A stretch of 55,937 nt of DNA from Raoultibacter timonensis. GTDB taxonomy: Bacteria; Actinomycetota; Coriobacteriia; Coriobacteriales; Eggerthellaceae. Shown here in pieces: positions 43,654 through 51,817 of this stretch (within the stretch, counting starts at the first letter, position 1; every line of letters starts with the position of its first letter). Below the pieces are notes generated by a model. It saw only the letters and a program-made list of their open reading frames with translations. It was not told the DNA's origin and ran no database searches. The DNA is taken from the NCBI RefSeq assembly GCF_900240215.1, contig NZ_LT964679.1, positions 137,746 through 193,682 of the forward strand, given 5' to 3'. The translations under genes and the position numbers were made by a program.

Positions 43654-44625
43654 ATGATGGGAGTTATTTTGATCAATGCAGATAAGCCGAACAGATGGAA
43701 TGAGGACACGCAAAAATCTGTTCTGCAATACAACAATTGGTTCATGGATTTTGCGCCGCAAGCGTATCAATCAGCACGAGAAACGTGTTTTGCCTCTGTC
43801 GAAGACGTCTTTATGCACAGCGAGAATCTGAAGAACATAACCGTCGATCTTCTTGTGAGCAATCCCGAGGTCCTAGCAACGTTGCGCATGCTCTGCGCGC
43901 CGCCCATTGCACGCGACAGATTGACTGGACTTGCTGATGTTCCTAAAGCGCTGGTTAAGACCATGGAGGGAGGGCGTCTTCCGAGAGTAAACAAGCAGCT
44001 GCTGATCGGTCAGCATATTCCAGCGCTCCTTGGAGTAATCGAGCGCCTTCTCGATAGACAGCTCATCAACTGGCTTTGCTCTGAATGTGATCCTTGTGGT
44101 ATGGATCTTTTTGTGGCGAAGTCCGTTGTTGCCGATCGTCTTTGCGGATGTACGTCGGATCCTATAATTCGGAATGCGCAGGAGAAAAGGCAACTAGCTG
44201 TTATTTCAAGCTATCTTAATTCAAGGGGTTATCGACTGATAAACGATCCTATGGTTAGTGCTTTCGAAATGCCTCATGGCACGTATGCATACCATAAGAA
44301 CGTAAAGATGTTCAAGAACGCGCTCGACGACGGTGACGGTTACGTAAACACGCCGGTGGATGTTGTTATTATGCCGATGGATGCCAATATTCGTAGACCG
44401 CTACTCGTGGAATGCAAATCTGCTGGCGACTATGCCAATACGAACAAGAGGCGCAAGGAAGAGGATACCAAAGTTACTCAGTTGCGAGCAACGTATGGAG
44501 ACATTACGCTTTATCTGTTTCTCTGCGGTTACTTTGACGCAACATATCTTGGCTACGAGGCTGCCAATCATATGGACTGGATTTGGGAGCATCGCGTCGA
44601 AGACTTCCAGGAGGTTAACGTATGA
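43654..44625 (+). CDS. XamI-family type II restriction endonuclease
   Basis: 323-residue cytoplasmic endonuclease. I match it to the XamI/SalI-type family, whose members cut GTCGAC, from PPIARDRLTGLADVPKALVKTME, the helix-rich middle, and NTPVDVVIMPMDANIRRPLLVECKSAGDYANTNKRRKEE. The last stretch supplies the PD-(D/E)xK residues (D near 235 and E-C-K near 252). Two ATGs start the frame at 43654 and 43657; no strong ribosome site is seen. The stop overlaps the methyltransferase start by ATGA. Base composition is lower in GC than the chromosome. Recognition specificity is inferred from family. Confidence 0.86.
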   Translation: MMGVILINADKPNRWNEDTQKSVLQYNNWFMDFAPQAYQSARETCFASVEDVFMHSENLKNITVDLLVSNPEVLATLRMLCAPPIARDRLTGLADVPKALVKTMEGGRLPRVNKQLLIGQHIPALLGVIERLLDRQLINWLCSECDPCGMDLFVAKSVVADRLCGCTSDPIIRNAQEKRQLAVISSYLNSRGYRLINDPMVSAFEMPHGTYAYHKNVKMFKNALDDGDGYVNTPVDVVIMPMDANIRRPLLVECKSAGDYANTNKRRKEEDTKVTQLRATYGDITLYLFLCGYFDATYLGYEAANHMDWIWEHRVEDFQEVNV

Positions 44626-46109
44626 GAGACGCCGAACTTGAGCGGCGGCGCCTACAGGCGGAATACGACAATACTCATTCGCAGCTTGAGAGGAATATCA
44701 AGGGGCAATTCGCTACGCCATATGACCTCGCTAAGCAAATTGCCTCAGATGCTCTCGGCAGACACGATGGAGCGCGTACGTTCTTGGAGCCTTCATGCGG
44801 CACCGGGGCGTTTGTTTCGGCCATACGCGAATGCAACGCCTCAATAGAGATCGTCGGAATTGAAAAGGATCCGGTTGTCAGCAGCGTTGCCAATAAGCTC
44901 TGGGGAAACAGCTCTACACGCTTTGTTAACGATGATTTTTTCGATATAGCTCCAACACTCGGAAGTTTCGACTTGTTGATTACAAATCCGCCATATTCAC
45001 GGCATCATCACTTGTCTTCCGACGAGAAAACGAAATATACCGCTGTGGTAGAACAGCTTTCTGGGTATCACCTCTCGCAACTTGCAGGGCTGCACGCTTA
45101 CTTTATACTCGCTGGCACATCTCTTCTCAATCCTGGCGGAATTGCGTCCTGGCTTATCCCTGCGGAACTATTCTCAGTGAATTACGGCAGGGTCGTTCGG
45201 GATTACATAACAAGGGATGTCACCATCGAGCGAATCCATTTCTTCGACAATAAAGACCTGCAATTTGATAATGCACTCGTTTCGTCATGTGTACTCGTAT
45301 TGCGCAAAAAGAAGACGGAGGCGTACGATAAAACGCAAATCACTGCCGGCGACTTTAGCGAGCCCAATATGTCAGAGGAAATCCTAGTAAACGAACTAAA
45401 GGGGATCGAGAAATGGCAGCATTTTTTTAACAGAGGTGACGATTGCGCCGAGAGCCTCATAGGCGATTTTTTTTCTGTTAAGCGAGGTTTATCGACTGGC
45501 GCCGAGTCCTTTTACGCAAAGGAGCGTGCGCATTGGCATGAGCTTGGTATCGGTGACGAATGGCTAACTCCCGTACTGCCAGCTCCACGTTTCATGCACG
45601 ATGCCGTCATCGAGGCCGATGAGTCCGGGTGGCCGACGGATTATGGGCGCGCGCTTTTGAACATACCGATGGATATGGACGAGGCTTCTCTTTCCGAGGC
45701 GGTTAAATCCTATTTGAGAACCTGTCCCGAGAAGGTTAGGAATAGCTATACGGCCAAACATCGCAAGAGGTGGTACGCAATTGAGCAGCGCCAACCAGCT
45801 CCTGTTGTTTGCACTTACATGAGCCGTTCGGACAAACAACCATTTCGCTTCGTACGGAACAAATCTAAAGCTGTGGTAACGACGGCATACCTTTGTCTAT
45901 ATCCAAAAATCACACTTACCGATTCTGAGCTCGATGAGTTATGTATATCGTTAAACGACATACCGCCATTAACCCTGATTAAATCTGGTCGTGAATACGG
46001 TGGTGGTTTGAAAAAATTGGAGCCGAAGGAGCTTTTATCGGTTCCGTTTGACACATCAGTAGTTTCAAAACCAGCAAACAGTTGCAAAGAAAGAACGGTG
46101 GTAAACTAA
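44622..46109 (+). CDS. N6-adenine DNA methyltransferase of the XamI-type system
   Basis: 495-residue class gamma adenine methyltransferase that protects the host sites of the adjacent nuclease. The AdoMet motif is LEPSCGTGAF (about 55-64), and the catalytic motif is NPPY (122-125). The second half serves as target recognition domain of the Eco57I/TaqI kind (PRFMHDAVIEADESGWPTDYG, KKLEPKELLSVP). It overlaps the nuclease gene by four bases, so nuclease and methylase are coupled, with the nuclease first. The AT-richer composition matches the nuclease and suggests joint import. Confidence 0.9.
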   Translation: MRDAELERRRLQAEYDNTHSQLERNIKGQFATPYDLAKQIASDALGRHDGARTFLEPSCGTGAFVSAIRECNASIEIVGIEKDPVVSSVANKLWGNSSTRFVNDDFFDIAPTLGSFDLLITNPPYSRHHHLSSDEKTKYTAVVEQLSGYHLSQLAGLHAYFILAGTSLLNPGGIASWLIPAELFSVNYGRVVRDYITRDVTIERIHFFDNKDLQFDNALVSSCVLVLRKKKTEAYDKTQITAGDFSEPNMSEEILVNELKGIEKWQHFFNRGDDCAESLIGDFFSVKRGLSTGAESFYAKERAHWHELGIGDEWLTPVLPAPRFMHDAVIEADESGWPTDYGRALLNIPMDMDEASLSEAVKSYLRTCPEKVRNSYTAKHRKRWYAIEQRQPAPVVCTYMSRSDKQPFRFVRNKSKAVVTTAYLCLYPKITLTDSELDELCISLNDIPPLTLIKSGREYGGGLKKLEPKELLSVPFDTSVVSKPANSCKERTVVN

Positions 46110-46945
46110 AACAATTGATTATTTCTACAATGGCTGACAATCTATCAGTTGGGACTGCCGCACATCGAGACCAACCTCAAACGATTCTCATCGTGGAATA
46201 CGTCAGCATCATTCTCGCCGAACTGATATCTCAATATTCTGGTGCTGCTGGGATGCGTGGGATCCTGCTCAGACGGACGTCTTTGACTGTTGCAAGGCTG
46301 CTGAAAGCAGAACGTGTGTGGGACGCCTGCCGCCTCCTTGGCTTTCATTTCGGGGTGTGGGCAGCTCGCATGGTCTTCGCGCCAGCCGAAAACCTTAGCT
46401 GGCCGAAATCCTCTCGTTCGATGGCGCTTGGCTCCCATTTTCCCATACGCCTATAGCTTTGAAGTCCTCGAGGATTGAACCGTAGCGTGCAAGCATCTCG
46501 TCCAGGCAAGCCGGCCCGCCCACTCCCATCATGAACACAATGGCGCTGGGTTGATGGATCGGCTGCTTCAAGTTCGGATGCCCGTCCCATCCCGCGTTGG
46601 TTTCCTGCGAGGCGGTTTTGCCTTCAGCTCCGTCACGGCCTCGCGCGGCGTACAGCGGTCGAAGCCGGCCATGGCTCCGCTCCCTTTGCACATGCAAAGC
46701 CTCATTGCACTGCCCGTTAGTTACGGCCACTGTGTCCCATATCCCTTCGCAACGGGGGCAGATAGCTACGTTGTCTGGTTCTCTGGCTGGTGGGCTGGAT
46801 TTCTCGCACAGGGGTAGGATGCATCCGCTGTTTTATGCTCCTCGTTGCCGATCTTCGTTCCATGCCATCTCCCTGTTGACGAACGTTAGCAATTTGATGG
46901 CCAAACCCTACCATCCAGCACTATTGTATCGCATACGCTTATATA
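46110..46945. other. 836-bp region of decayed frames
   Basis: No intact gene is convincing. On the minus strand there are protein-like pieces in shifting frames: ICPRCEGIWDTVAVTNGQC, a zinc-ribbon-like fragment around 46.7 kb, and the frameshifted gene listed at 46395-46672. The plus-strand frame from 46082 is in the wrong composition to be real. It separates the restriction system from the XRE gene. Confidence 0.45.
46395..46672 (-). pseudogene. Frameshifted hypothetical gene remnant
   Basis: From a well-placed ribosome site (GGGAGCGGAGCC) and ATG at 46672 the frame reads MAGFDRCTPREAVTELKAK and stops after 34 codons. A one-base shift near an AAAA run moves into a frame with TASQETNAGWDGHPNLKQP and ILEDFKAIGVWENG to a stop at 46395. 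The joined protein would be about 90 residues. I do not recognise it. A real frameshift or a sequence error would look the same. Confidence 0.35.
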
Positions 46946-47191
46946 ATGCCTGAGCGTGATCCGTACATACTTCCCAAGCGCAAGCTTGGTCTGAGAATCT
47001 CCCAACTGCGAGATCGGAAGGGCTTGTCGCAGCGTCAGCTCGCCATGCAGCTTGAGCTCGACCGCGTCACTCTCAACCAAATCGAGTCCGGCACTGGCAA
47101 TCCGACGTTCGAGACGCTGATTCGCATTGCCGATGGCCTTGGCGCGGATGTCGAGGATCTGTTCGAGCGCGACGAGGACTTGGAAGGCTAG
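46946..47191 (+). CDS. XRE-family helix-turn-helix regulator
   Basis: 81-residue DNA-binding protein: LGLRISQLRDRKGLSQRQLAMQLELDRVTLNQIESGTGNPTFETLIRIADGLGADVEDLF. A perfect TATAAT (46942-46947) overlaps the ATG at 46946, so the mRNA may be leaderless from further downstream or the match is chance; no in-frame start lies upstream within a promoter-free stretch. The gene ends 8 bases before the 47.2 kb gene and forms a two-gene unit with it, an arrangement common for regulated defence or toxin modules. Confidence 0.82.
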   Translation: MPERDPYILPKRKLGLRISQLRDRKGLSQRQLAMQLELDRVTLNQIESGTGNPTFETLIRIADGLGADVEDLFERDEDLEG

Positions 47192-47199
47192 AGGCTCGC

Positions 47200-48012
47200 A
47201 TGGCGAGTGACGGGGGAAAGCGGCTGAGGAACTCGTTTGACTGCGAGGCTAACCTGCTCGCCCATTTCCGCACGATGTTCGAGCGCGAGCGCTGTTGCCT
47301 TGTGCCACAGGACGCTCTCGTCGAGCGTGTCGTCCAGGACATCGTAAGCGAAAAGGGTTGGGAGGATTGTTCGGGCGAGGGCGACCTTCCACCCGACTTT
47401 GTGTGTGAAGGGCACGGGCTTATGCTCGAGGCGATGCGTGTGGACGATCACGAACGGTCTGGCGACAGGAAGGGTTACGTGAACCCCTTGCGCGCCCGTG
47501 AAAGCCAGATCATCAAAGAGTGCGGACGGGAATTCAGGGGTGTTTTCGCCTTGACAGCTGCCTCTCTTACAATCAACGCTGTTACCGATCTCGAAACCGA
47601 GGACGATCACAGCTACCCGAACTACCTCTCCGCCTTTTCAAGGATAGTGGAAAAACATGCCGGTCATGTGCGCAGCTATCGGGAGAACCACCCCGGTCTG
47701 AAGCTCGTGTTTTTCGTGTTTGACGAATCCTCGGCTTACTTTGAAGCCGTTGATTTGGAGGAGAAGTGCGTATCGCGGATGGCGGGCGATGTCGTGCGGG
47801 GGCGTCCGCACCTCTTCTTTGCCGACAGGGCGTTTCTCGACGTCGTTCGGCGGTCGGGCGCCGACTACTTCGTCTGGTACACCCCGTTCAAACAAAGCAG
47901 CCTGTTCGTCGAAGAGCTCAATTTGCCCGAAACGGTCGTGTACGACGTCGGCCGCATCGACGGCCCTATTTTCGAGTACGACCCCCGCCTCATGGCGAGC
48001 GCTGAGCTCTAG
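47200..48012 (+). CDS. Unrecognised protein paired with XRE regulator
   Basis: 270-residue soluble protein that I cannot assign. The N-terminal third has LPPDFVCEGHGLMLEAMRVDD, which has a D...E-x-M spacing resembling a PD-(D/E)xK core in which the Lys is replaced by Met. The second part has LKLVFFVFDESSAYF and DYFVWYTPFKQSSLF. It has no signal or membrane segment. Composition is GC-rich. It follows the XRE gene by 8 bases, with GAGG before its ATG at 47200. It could be a nuclease-like effector kept in check by the regulator; this is inference from layout and a weak motif. Confidence 0.65.
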   Translation: MASDGGKRLRNSFDCEANLLAHFRTMFERERCCLVPQDALVERVVQDIVSEKGWEDCSGEGDLPPDFVCEGHGLMLEAMRVDDHERSGDRKGYVNPLRARESQIIKECGREFRGVFALTAASLTINAVTDLETEDDHSYPNYLSAFSRIVEKHAGHVRSYRENHPGLKLVFFVFDESSAYFEAVDLEEKCVSRMAGDVVRGRPHLFFADRAFLDVVRRSGADYFVWYTPFKQSSLFVEELNLPETVVYDVGRIDGPIFEYDPRLMASAEL

Positions 48013-48113
48013 CCTTTCGGAAATCAAAGTACTCTGTGGCAGGTCCTTAACCTCTTTGCAGGTTGAGGGTCCGCCTTTTTATACGGCGTCCCGTCGAGGA
48101 GGGGGCGGTTCTC

Positions 48114-48710
48114 ATGGATAGTGAAGTCGATGGCGCGCAGGAAATAGCGCAAGGGCTGCAGGAGCAGAGCGGAGAGGGGAGCGAGCAAAAGCGCCGCTGC
48201 GGGTAGGCGAGGATGGCAGTGCGGAAGGCGGCTATGAGGTGCAGATCGCCGAGCTCGCGAGCGCATGCCTTTTTTGCGACCGGCATTGAGCTTTCTGTTG
48301 AAGGCGGTGCCACCTGCGTGGGCGTCTACGGGTTCACACGGGTGATGATGGACCCCGGATAGGTCCATCCCGATTACGAGGACGACGATGACGACGCTGC
48401 TTTGCAATCTGCAGCATGCGGCGACCCCGCTGACACCTCGGGTATCTGGACCGTGCAAGCGCACACGCCCATGGGTGACGAGATGCTCACCCTTGACCTC
48501 GCTCAAGAGGGAATCCGTCTGCCGGGTAGGCTCTCCGCACTCGGTAACAAGGTCGGCTTCGAGGACGATAAGGTTGACGGCAACGTGTTCTCTCGTCATC
48601 AAACTGCGGGTCGTGGAGGCCAAGATGCTCGGACTATCGAAGGCGGAAAGCTCGTAAGCAGGGCGAAGGTTCTGCTCACGTTCACGGGATTCGTGGTCAC
48701 GTGCGTCTAA
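48114..48710 (+). pseudogene. Decayed gene with beta-barrel PMG-type C-terminal domain
   Basis: A start (ATG 48114, GAGGGGGCGG before it) opens MDSEVDGAQEIAQGLQEQSG and stops soon. Pieces continue in other frames: EDGSAEGGYEVQIAELASA, then IELSVEGGATCVGVYGFTRV, then GIWTVQAHTPMGDEMLTLDL and FEDDKVDGNVFS, then IKLRVVEAKMLGLSKAE. The later pieces match the W-x-V...TPMG...DGKVDGN repeat of small beta-barrel domains found in some secreted or flavoprotein-linked proteins. At least three frameshifts or stops separate them, so it is a pseudogene. Confidence 0.5.
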
Positions 48711-49030
48711 TGCGCAAGTCTCATGCAGGGACGGCTGCCTGCTCTTTGCGGCGGGCAGCCGAGGCGAGAGCCTTCGGAAAGCGGGGGGCCTAGACACCAC
48801 TCGGGCCTCTCTGCGCCGGATCGGCCGAGCATCTTGGCCTCCGGCAACAGTCCCCCGAAGTCCTCGCGTATCGCGTCAAGCAGCGCCTCGGAGGTGCGGG
48901 CCATGCCATTGCAGATACCCTTCTTCTCGTCGAGGCCGTAGCTATTCGGCTAGTTCGGGCGGACATCCGTGCGAAAGTAAGCTATCTTCTCGTCTTGGTG
49001 GAGCTGCTCGATCTTGGTCTCGTCTATCAT
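48707..49030 (-). pseudogene. Gene remnant with internal stop
   Basis: AAAGGAG and an ATG at 49030 open MIDETKIEQLHQDEKIAYF, which runs to a TAG at 48950-48952. The same frame continues with PNSYGLDEKKGICNGMARTSE and FGGLLPEAKMLG to 48707. The residues P-N occur on both sides of the stop, as if a short insertion brought it in. I do not recognise the family. Confidence 0.42.
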
Positions 49031-49221
49031 TGTTCGGGCTCCTTTCCGGGCGCCTAGCGCTTTGGGTTGCGTCGCCGGGCTGGCGCGAATTCCGGTACGA
49101 ATAATCTCGGAAGGAGCGTTTTCTAGTGTTTCGTAATGGTGCTTCATACTTAGCAAAAAACATTTGAACTGCTGAAACGTTGCTAATTGAGTTGTAGTAC
49201 TTTGTAGCGTTTTGTCGGTTG

Positions 49222-49238
49222 ATTTATTCCCACTCAAT
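49222..49238. other. Conserved guaA 3' end, candidate attachment site
   Basis: The last codons of guaA read ATTGAGTGGGAATAA on the coding strand. This conserved end is a known integration target for genomic islands. The island from 37.5 kb lies on this side of guaA. A second copy of the sequence was not found elsewhere in the window. Confidence 0.45.
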
Positions 49239-50819
49239 CGTCGCCGGCGGCTTGCTCGTGATGTCGTACGCCACCCGGTTCACGCCCGGCACTTCGGCCA
49301 CGATCCTGCTCGAAATCTTTCCGAGAACCTCGTAGGGGAGCTTCGCCCAGTCGGCGGTCATGGCGTCGCTCGACTCGACGGCGCGCAGGATGATGGGGTA
49401 GGCGTACGTCCGCTCGTCGCCCATGACGCCGACGCTCTTGACGTCGGGGAGCACGGCGAAGTACTGCCACACGCTGCGCTCGCTATTGCGCTCGCCGGTC
49501 TCTTCGAACACCGCGGCGTTGTAGGCGTCGAGCTCCTCGCGCACGATCGCATCGGCGTCTTTCAAGATCGAGAGCTTCTCGAGCGTCACGGTGCCGATGA
49601 TGCGGATGGCGAGCCCCGGGCCGGGGAAGGGCTGGCGGTGCACGATGTGGTCGGGTAGTCCCAGCGCCGTCCCCAGCGCCCGCACCTCGTCCTTGAAGAA
49701 GTGGTCCAAGGGCTCGATCAGGTCGAAGTGCACGCCTTCGGGAAACGGGATCAGGTTGTGGTGGCTCTTGATGGTGGACGCCTTGCCGCCCGTCTTGCGG
49801 GCGCCGCTCTCGATGATGTCGGGGTAGATGGTTCCCTGCGCCAAGAACTGCACGCCGTCAAGGTCCTGCGCGACGGTGAAGAACTCCTTCCAGAACTGCG
49901 AGCCGATGATGCGGCGCTTCTCTTCGGGTTCAACCACGTCTGCGAGCAAAGCTGCGTAGCGATCCTCGGCGTGCACGTGCACGAAGTCCACATCGAACTG
50001 GCGGGTGAACACCTCTTCAACCTCTTCGGGCTCGTTTTTGCGCAACAGGCCGTGGTTTACGAACACGCAGGTGAGCTGTCGTCCGATCGCGCGGGCGCAC
50101 AGCGCCGCCACCACGCTCGAATCGACGCCGCCCGAAAGGCCGAGGATCACGCGCTTGTCGCCTACCTGCTCGCGAATGGCGGCAACCGATTCCTCAATGA
50201 TGCTTCCCATGGTCCATGTAGGCTCAAGGCCGCAGATTTCGAACAAGAAGTTCTCGAGCATGGCGCTGCCGTATTCGGTGTGGCGCACCTCGGGGTGGAA
50301 CTGCGTTGCGAACAGCTTCGCTCCTGCGTTTTCCATTGAGGCGACGGGGCAGGTGGGAGTCGATGAGGTTACCGTGAAGCCGGCGGGTACTGCGGTCACG
50401 GCGTCGCGGTGGCTCATCCAGACGGTCTGCTCGTCGGGCGTGCCTGCAAGCAGCTCAGAGGCGCCAGCCCGCATGATCGAGGCGGGACCGGATTCGCCCG
50501 CATCGGTATGGCCGACGGTGCCGCCGAGCGCGACGGCCATCGCCTGTTGCCCGTAGCAGAACCCGAGCACGGGTATGCCGAGCTTCAGTATCTCAGGGTC
50601 CAGCGTGGGGGCGTCATCCGCATACACGCTTGCAGGGCCTCCCGACAAGATGATGGCCGAGGGGTTCTCGGTGCGCATCTCTTCGGCGGATATGTTGCAG
50701 GGCACGATTTCGGAGTATACATGCAGATCGCGCACGCGGCGGGCGATGAGCTGGCCGTACTGGGCTCCGAAATCGACGACGACGACTTTCTGATCAGGCG
50801 AGGTTGCTGCAAGTGTCAC
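49224..50819 (-). CDS. guaA: GMP synthase (glutamine-hydrolysing)
   Basis: 531-residue cytoplasmic enzyme that converts XMP to GMP with glutamine and ATP. The glutaminase half has VVVDFGAQYGQLIARRVRD, the nucleophile Cys in GFCYGQQAMA, and the His-Glu in FHPEV. The synthetase half has the PP-loop LSGGVDSSVVAALC, and the dimerisation domain ends with PPATIEWE. GGAGCACC lies before the ATG. Its 3' end faces the defence island and forms a probable integration target. The gene is intact. Confidence 0.97.
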   Translation of the reverse strand: MTLAATSPDQKVVVVDFGAQYGQLIARRVRDLHVYSEIVPCNISAEEMRTENPSAIILSGGPASVYADDAPTLDPEILKLGIPVLGFCYGQQAMAVALGGTVGHTDAGESGPASIMRAGASELLAGTPDEQTVWMSHRDAVTAVPAGFTVTSSTPTCPVASMENAGAKLFATQFHPEVRHTEYGSAMLENFLFEICGLEPTWTMGSIIEESVAAIREQVGDKRVILGLSGGVDSSVVAALCARAIGRQLTCVFVNHGLLRKNEPEEVEEVFTRQFDVDFVHVHAEDRYAALLADVVEPEEKRRIIGSQFWKEFFTVAQDLDGVQFLAQGTIYPDIIESGARKTGGKASTIKSHHNLIPFPEGVHFDLIEPLDHFFKDEVRALGTALGLPDHIVHRQPFPGPGLAIRIIGTVTLEKLSILKDADAIVREELDAYNAAVFEETGERNSERSVWQYFAVLPDVKSVGVMGDERTYAYPIILRAVESSDAMTADWAKLPYEVLGKISSRIVAEVPGVNRVAYDITSKPPATIEWE

Positions 50820-51218
50820 GGGTGCTCCTAATCTTTATACAACTGGGTGCACGCTGACGGGTCGGATGCCCGCAGATCGCGTGCCGAAAAATAGCAACAC
50901 TATAGTACACGAACGTTTCCGGTCGGTTTCGTCGCGTGCGCAAGCGTCACGCCATTTCCTTTTCAAAGCCATGCTTCGTTGCTACCCGCCATCATTCCGC
51001 AATAAGGGCGCTCGCCCAAACGCTGAAGCAGCCCGGGGAAACAATGCGTACCTTCGGTCGCTCGGCATCCTGAACCCAGCCGTTTACGCAGTTCACCCCA
51101 AGGTAAACCAGAGGTCTACCCAACTCAACTGGCAGTCGCCCGGGCGAACTTGCAAGAAGTGATACGATGCGATTGCTGCATAAGCGGCGAACCCGACCCG
51201 AAACCGAGGAATGAGCCC
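50820..51218. other. 399-bp region between guaA and XRE gene
   Basis: It contains the guaA leader. On the minus strand TACTAT near 50903 may be a -10 box, and a leader hairpin (GCACGC/GCGTGC with an inner CGGG/CCCG) lies between it and the start. I do not see purine riboswitch core sequences. The rest shows no gene. Confidence 0.4.
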
Positions 51219-51635
51219 ATGAGCACCCAAACGCTTGGAGCGATGATCGCGTCGCTGAGGAAAGAACACGGAATGACCCAGCTTGAGCTGGCGGAGAAAA
51301 TGGGCGTGACTGACAAGGCCGTCTCGAAATGGGAGCGGGACGTGTCGTGTCCGGACATCAACCTGCTGCCAAAGCTCGCGGAGGTGTTCGACGTCTCGGT
51401 CGACCAGCTCATGCGGGTCAAGTCGAAATCGCAGGCGGGCGGCATCCGAAAGGAGGCGGAGCGCATCATCGCGCTCGCTTTCAAGGCGGTCGCCTTGGCG
51501 ATGGGGGTGGCCGTGCTCGTGCTGTCGATATTGGGGTCGCTCGACATGCACACGGGATTCACTCTGCTGGGCATCGGCCTGGTGTGCGTGGGGATAACGC
51601 TCTTCTCGGGCCAAGCCAGCGGCAAGGATTCGTAA
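51219..51635 (+). CDS. XRE regulator with C-terminal membrane segments
   Basis: 138-residue protein. The N-terminal helix-turn-helix reads LGAMIASLRKEHGMTQLELAEKMGVTDKAVSKWERDVSCPDINLLPKLAEVFDVSVDQLM. The C-terminal 50 residues form two hydrophobic spans (AFKAVALAMGVAVLVLSILG and FTLLGIGLVCVGITLF), so it is probably membrane-anchored. The frame extends upstream to 51150, but GAGGA lies 8 bases before the ATG at 51219. It is single and divergent from guaA. Membrane anchoring suggests an envelope signal; no target gene is evident. Confidence 0.82.
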   Translation: MSTQTLGAMIASLRKEHGMTQLELAEKMGVTDKAVSKWERDVSCPDINLLPKLAEVFDVSVDQLMRVKSKSQAGGIRKEAERIIALAFKAVALAMGVAVLVLSILGSLDMHTGFTLLGIGLVCVGITLFSGQASGKDS

Positions 51636-51817
51636 GCGGAGCCCGCGCGCCCGCGATCCCGCAGCCACGCAACCCTCAGTACGCGACCCGGCGAAGGGGG
51701 CTTCCGCACGACGCACTGCACCCGTCACCGCGCGCGGCCTGGCGAGAGGGATCCCGCCGGGCCGCCGTTCGAAGGAGCGGCCTCCCAGGTTCGCCGGGCC
51801 GCCGCTTGCATTAACCT

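Noticed and set aside
46082..46456. 124-codon plus-strand frame after the methyltransferase
   Set aside because: It overlaps the methylase end in another frame and has no ribosome site or family pattern; the minus strand of this region looks more coding-like.
48024..48800. 258-codon minus-strand frame
   Set aside because: It is antisense to the decayed plus-strand gene, whose pieces show recognisable domain patterns; the minus product does not.
50820..51000. Purine riboswitch upstream of guaA
   Set aside because: The leader forms a hairpin, but the conserved core sequences of the purine aptamer are not visible.
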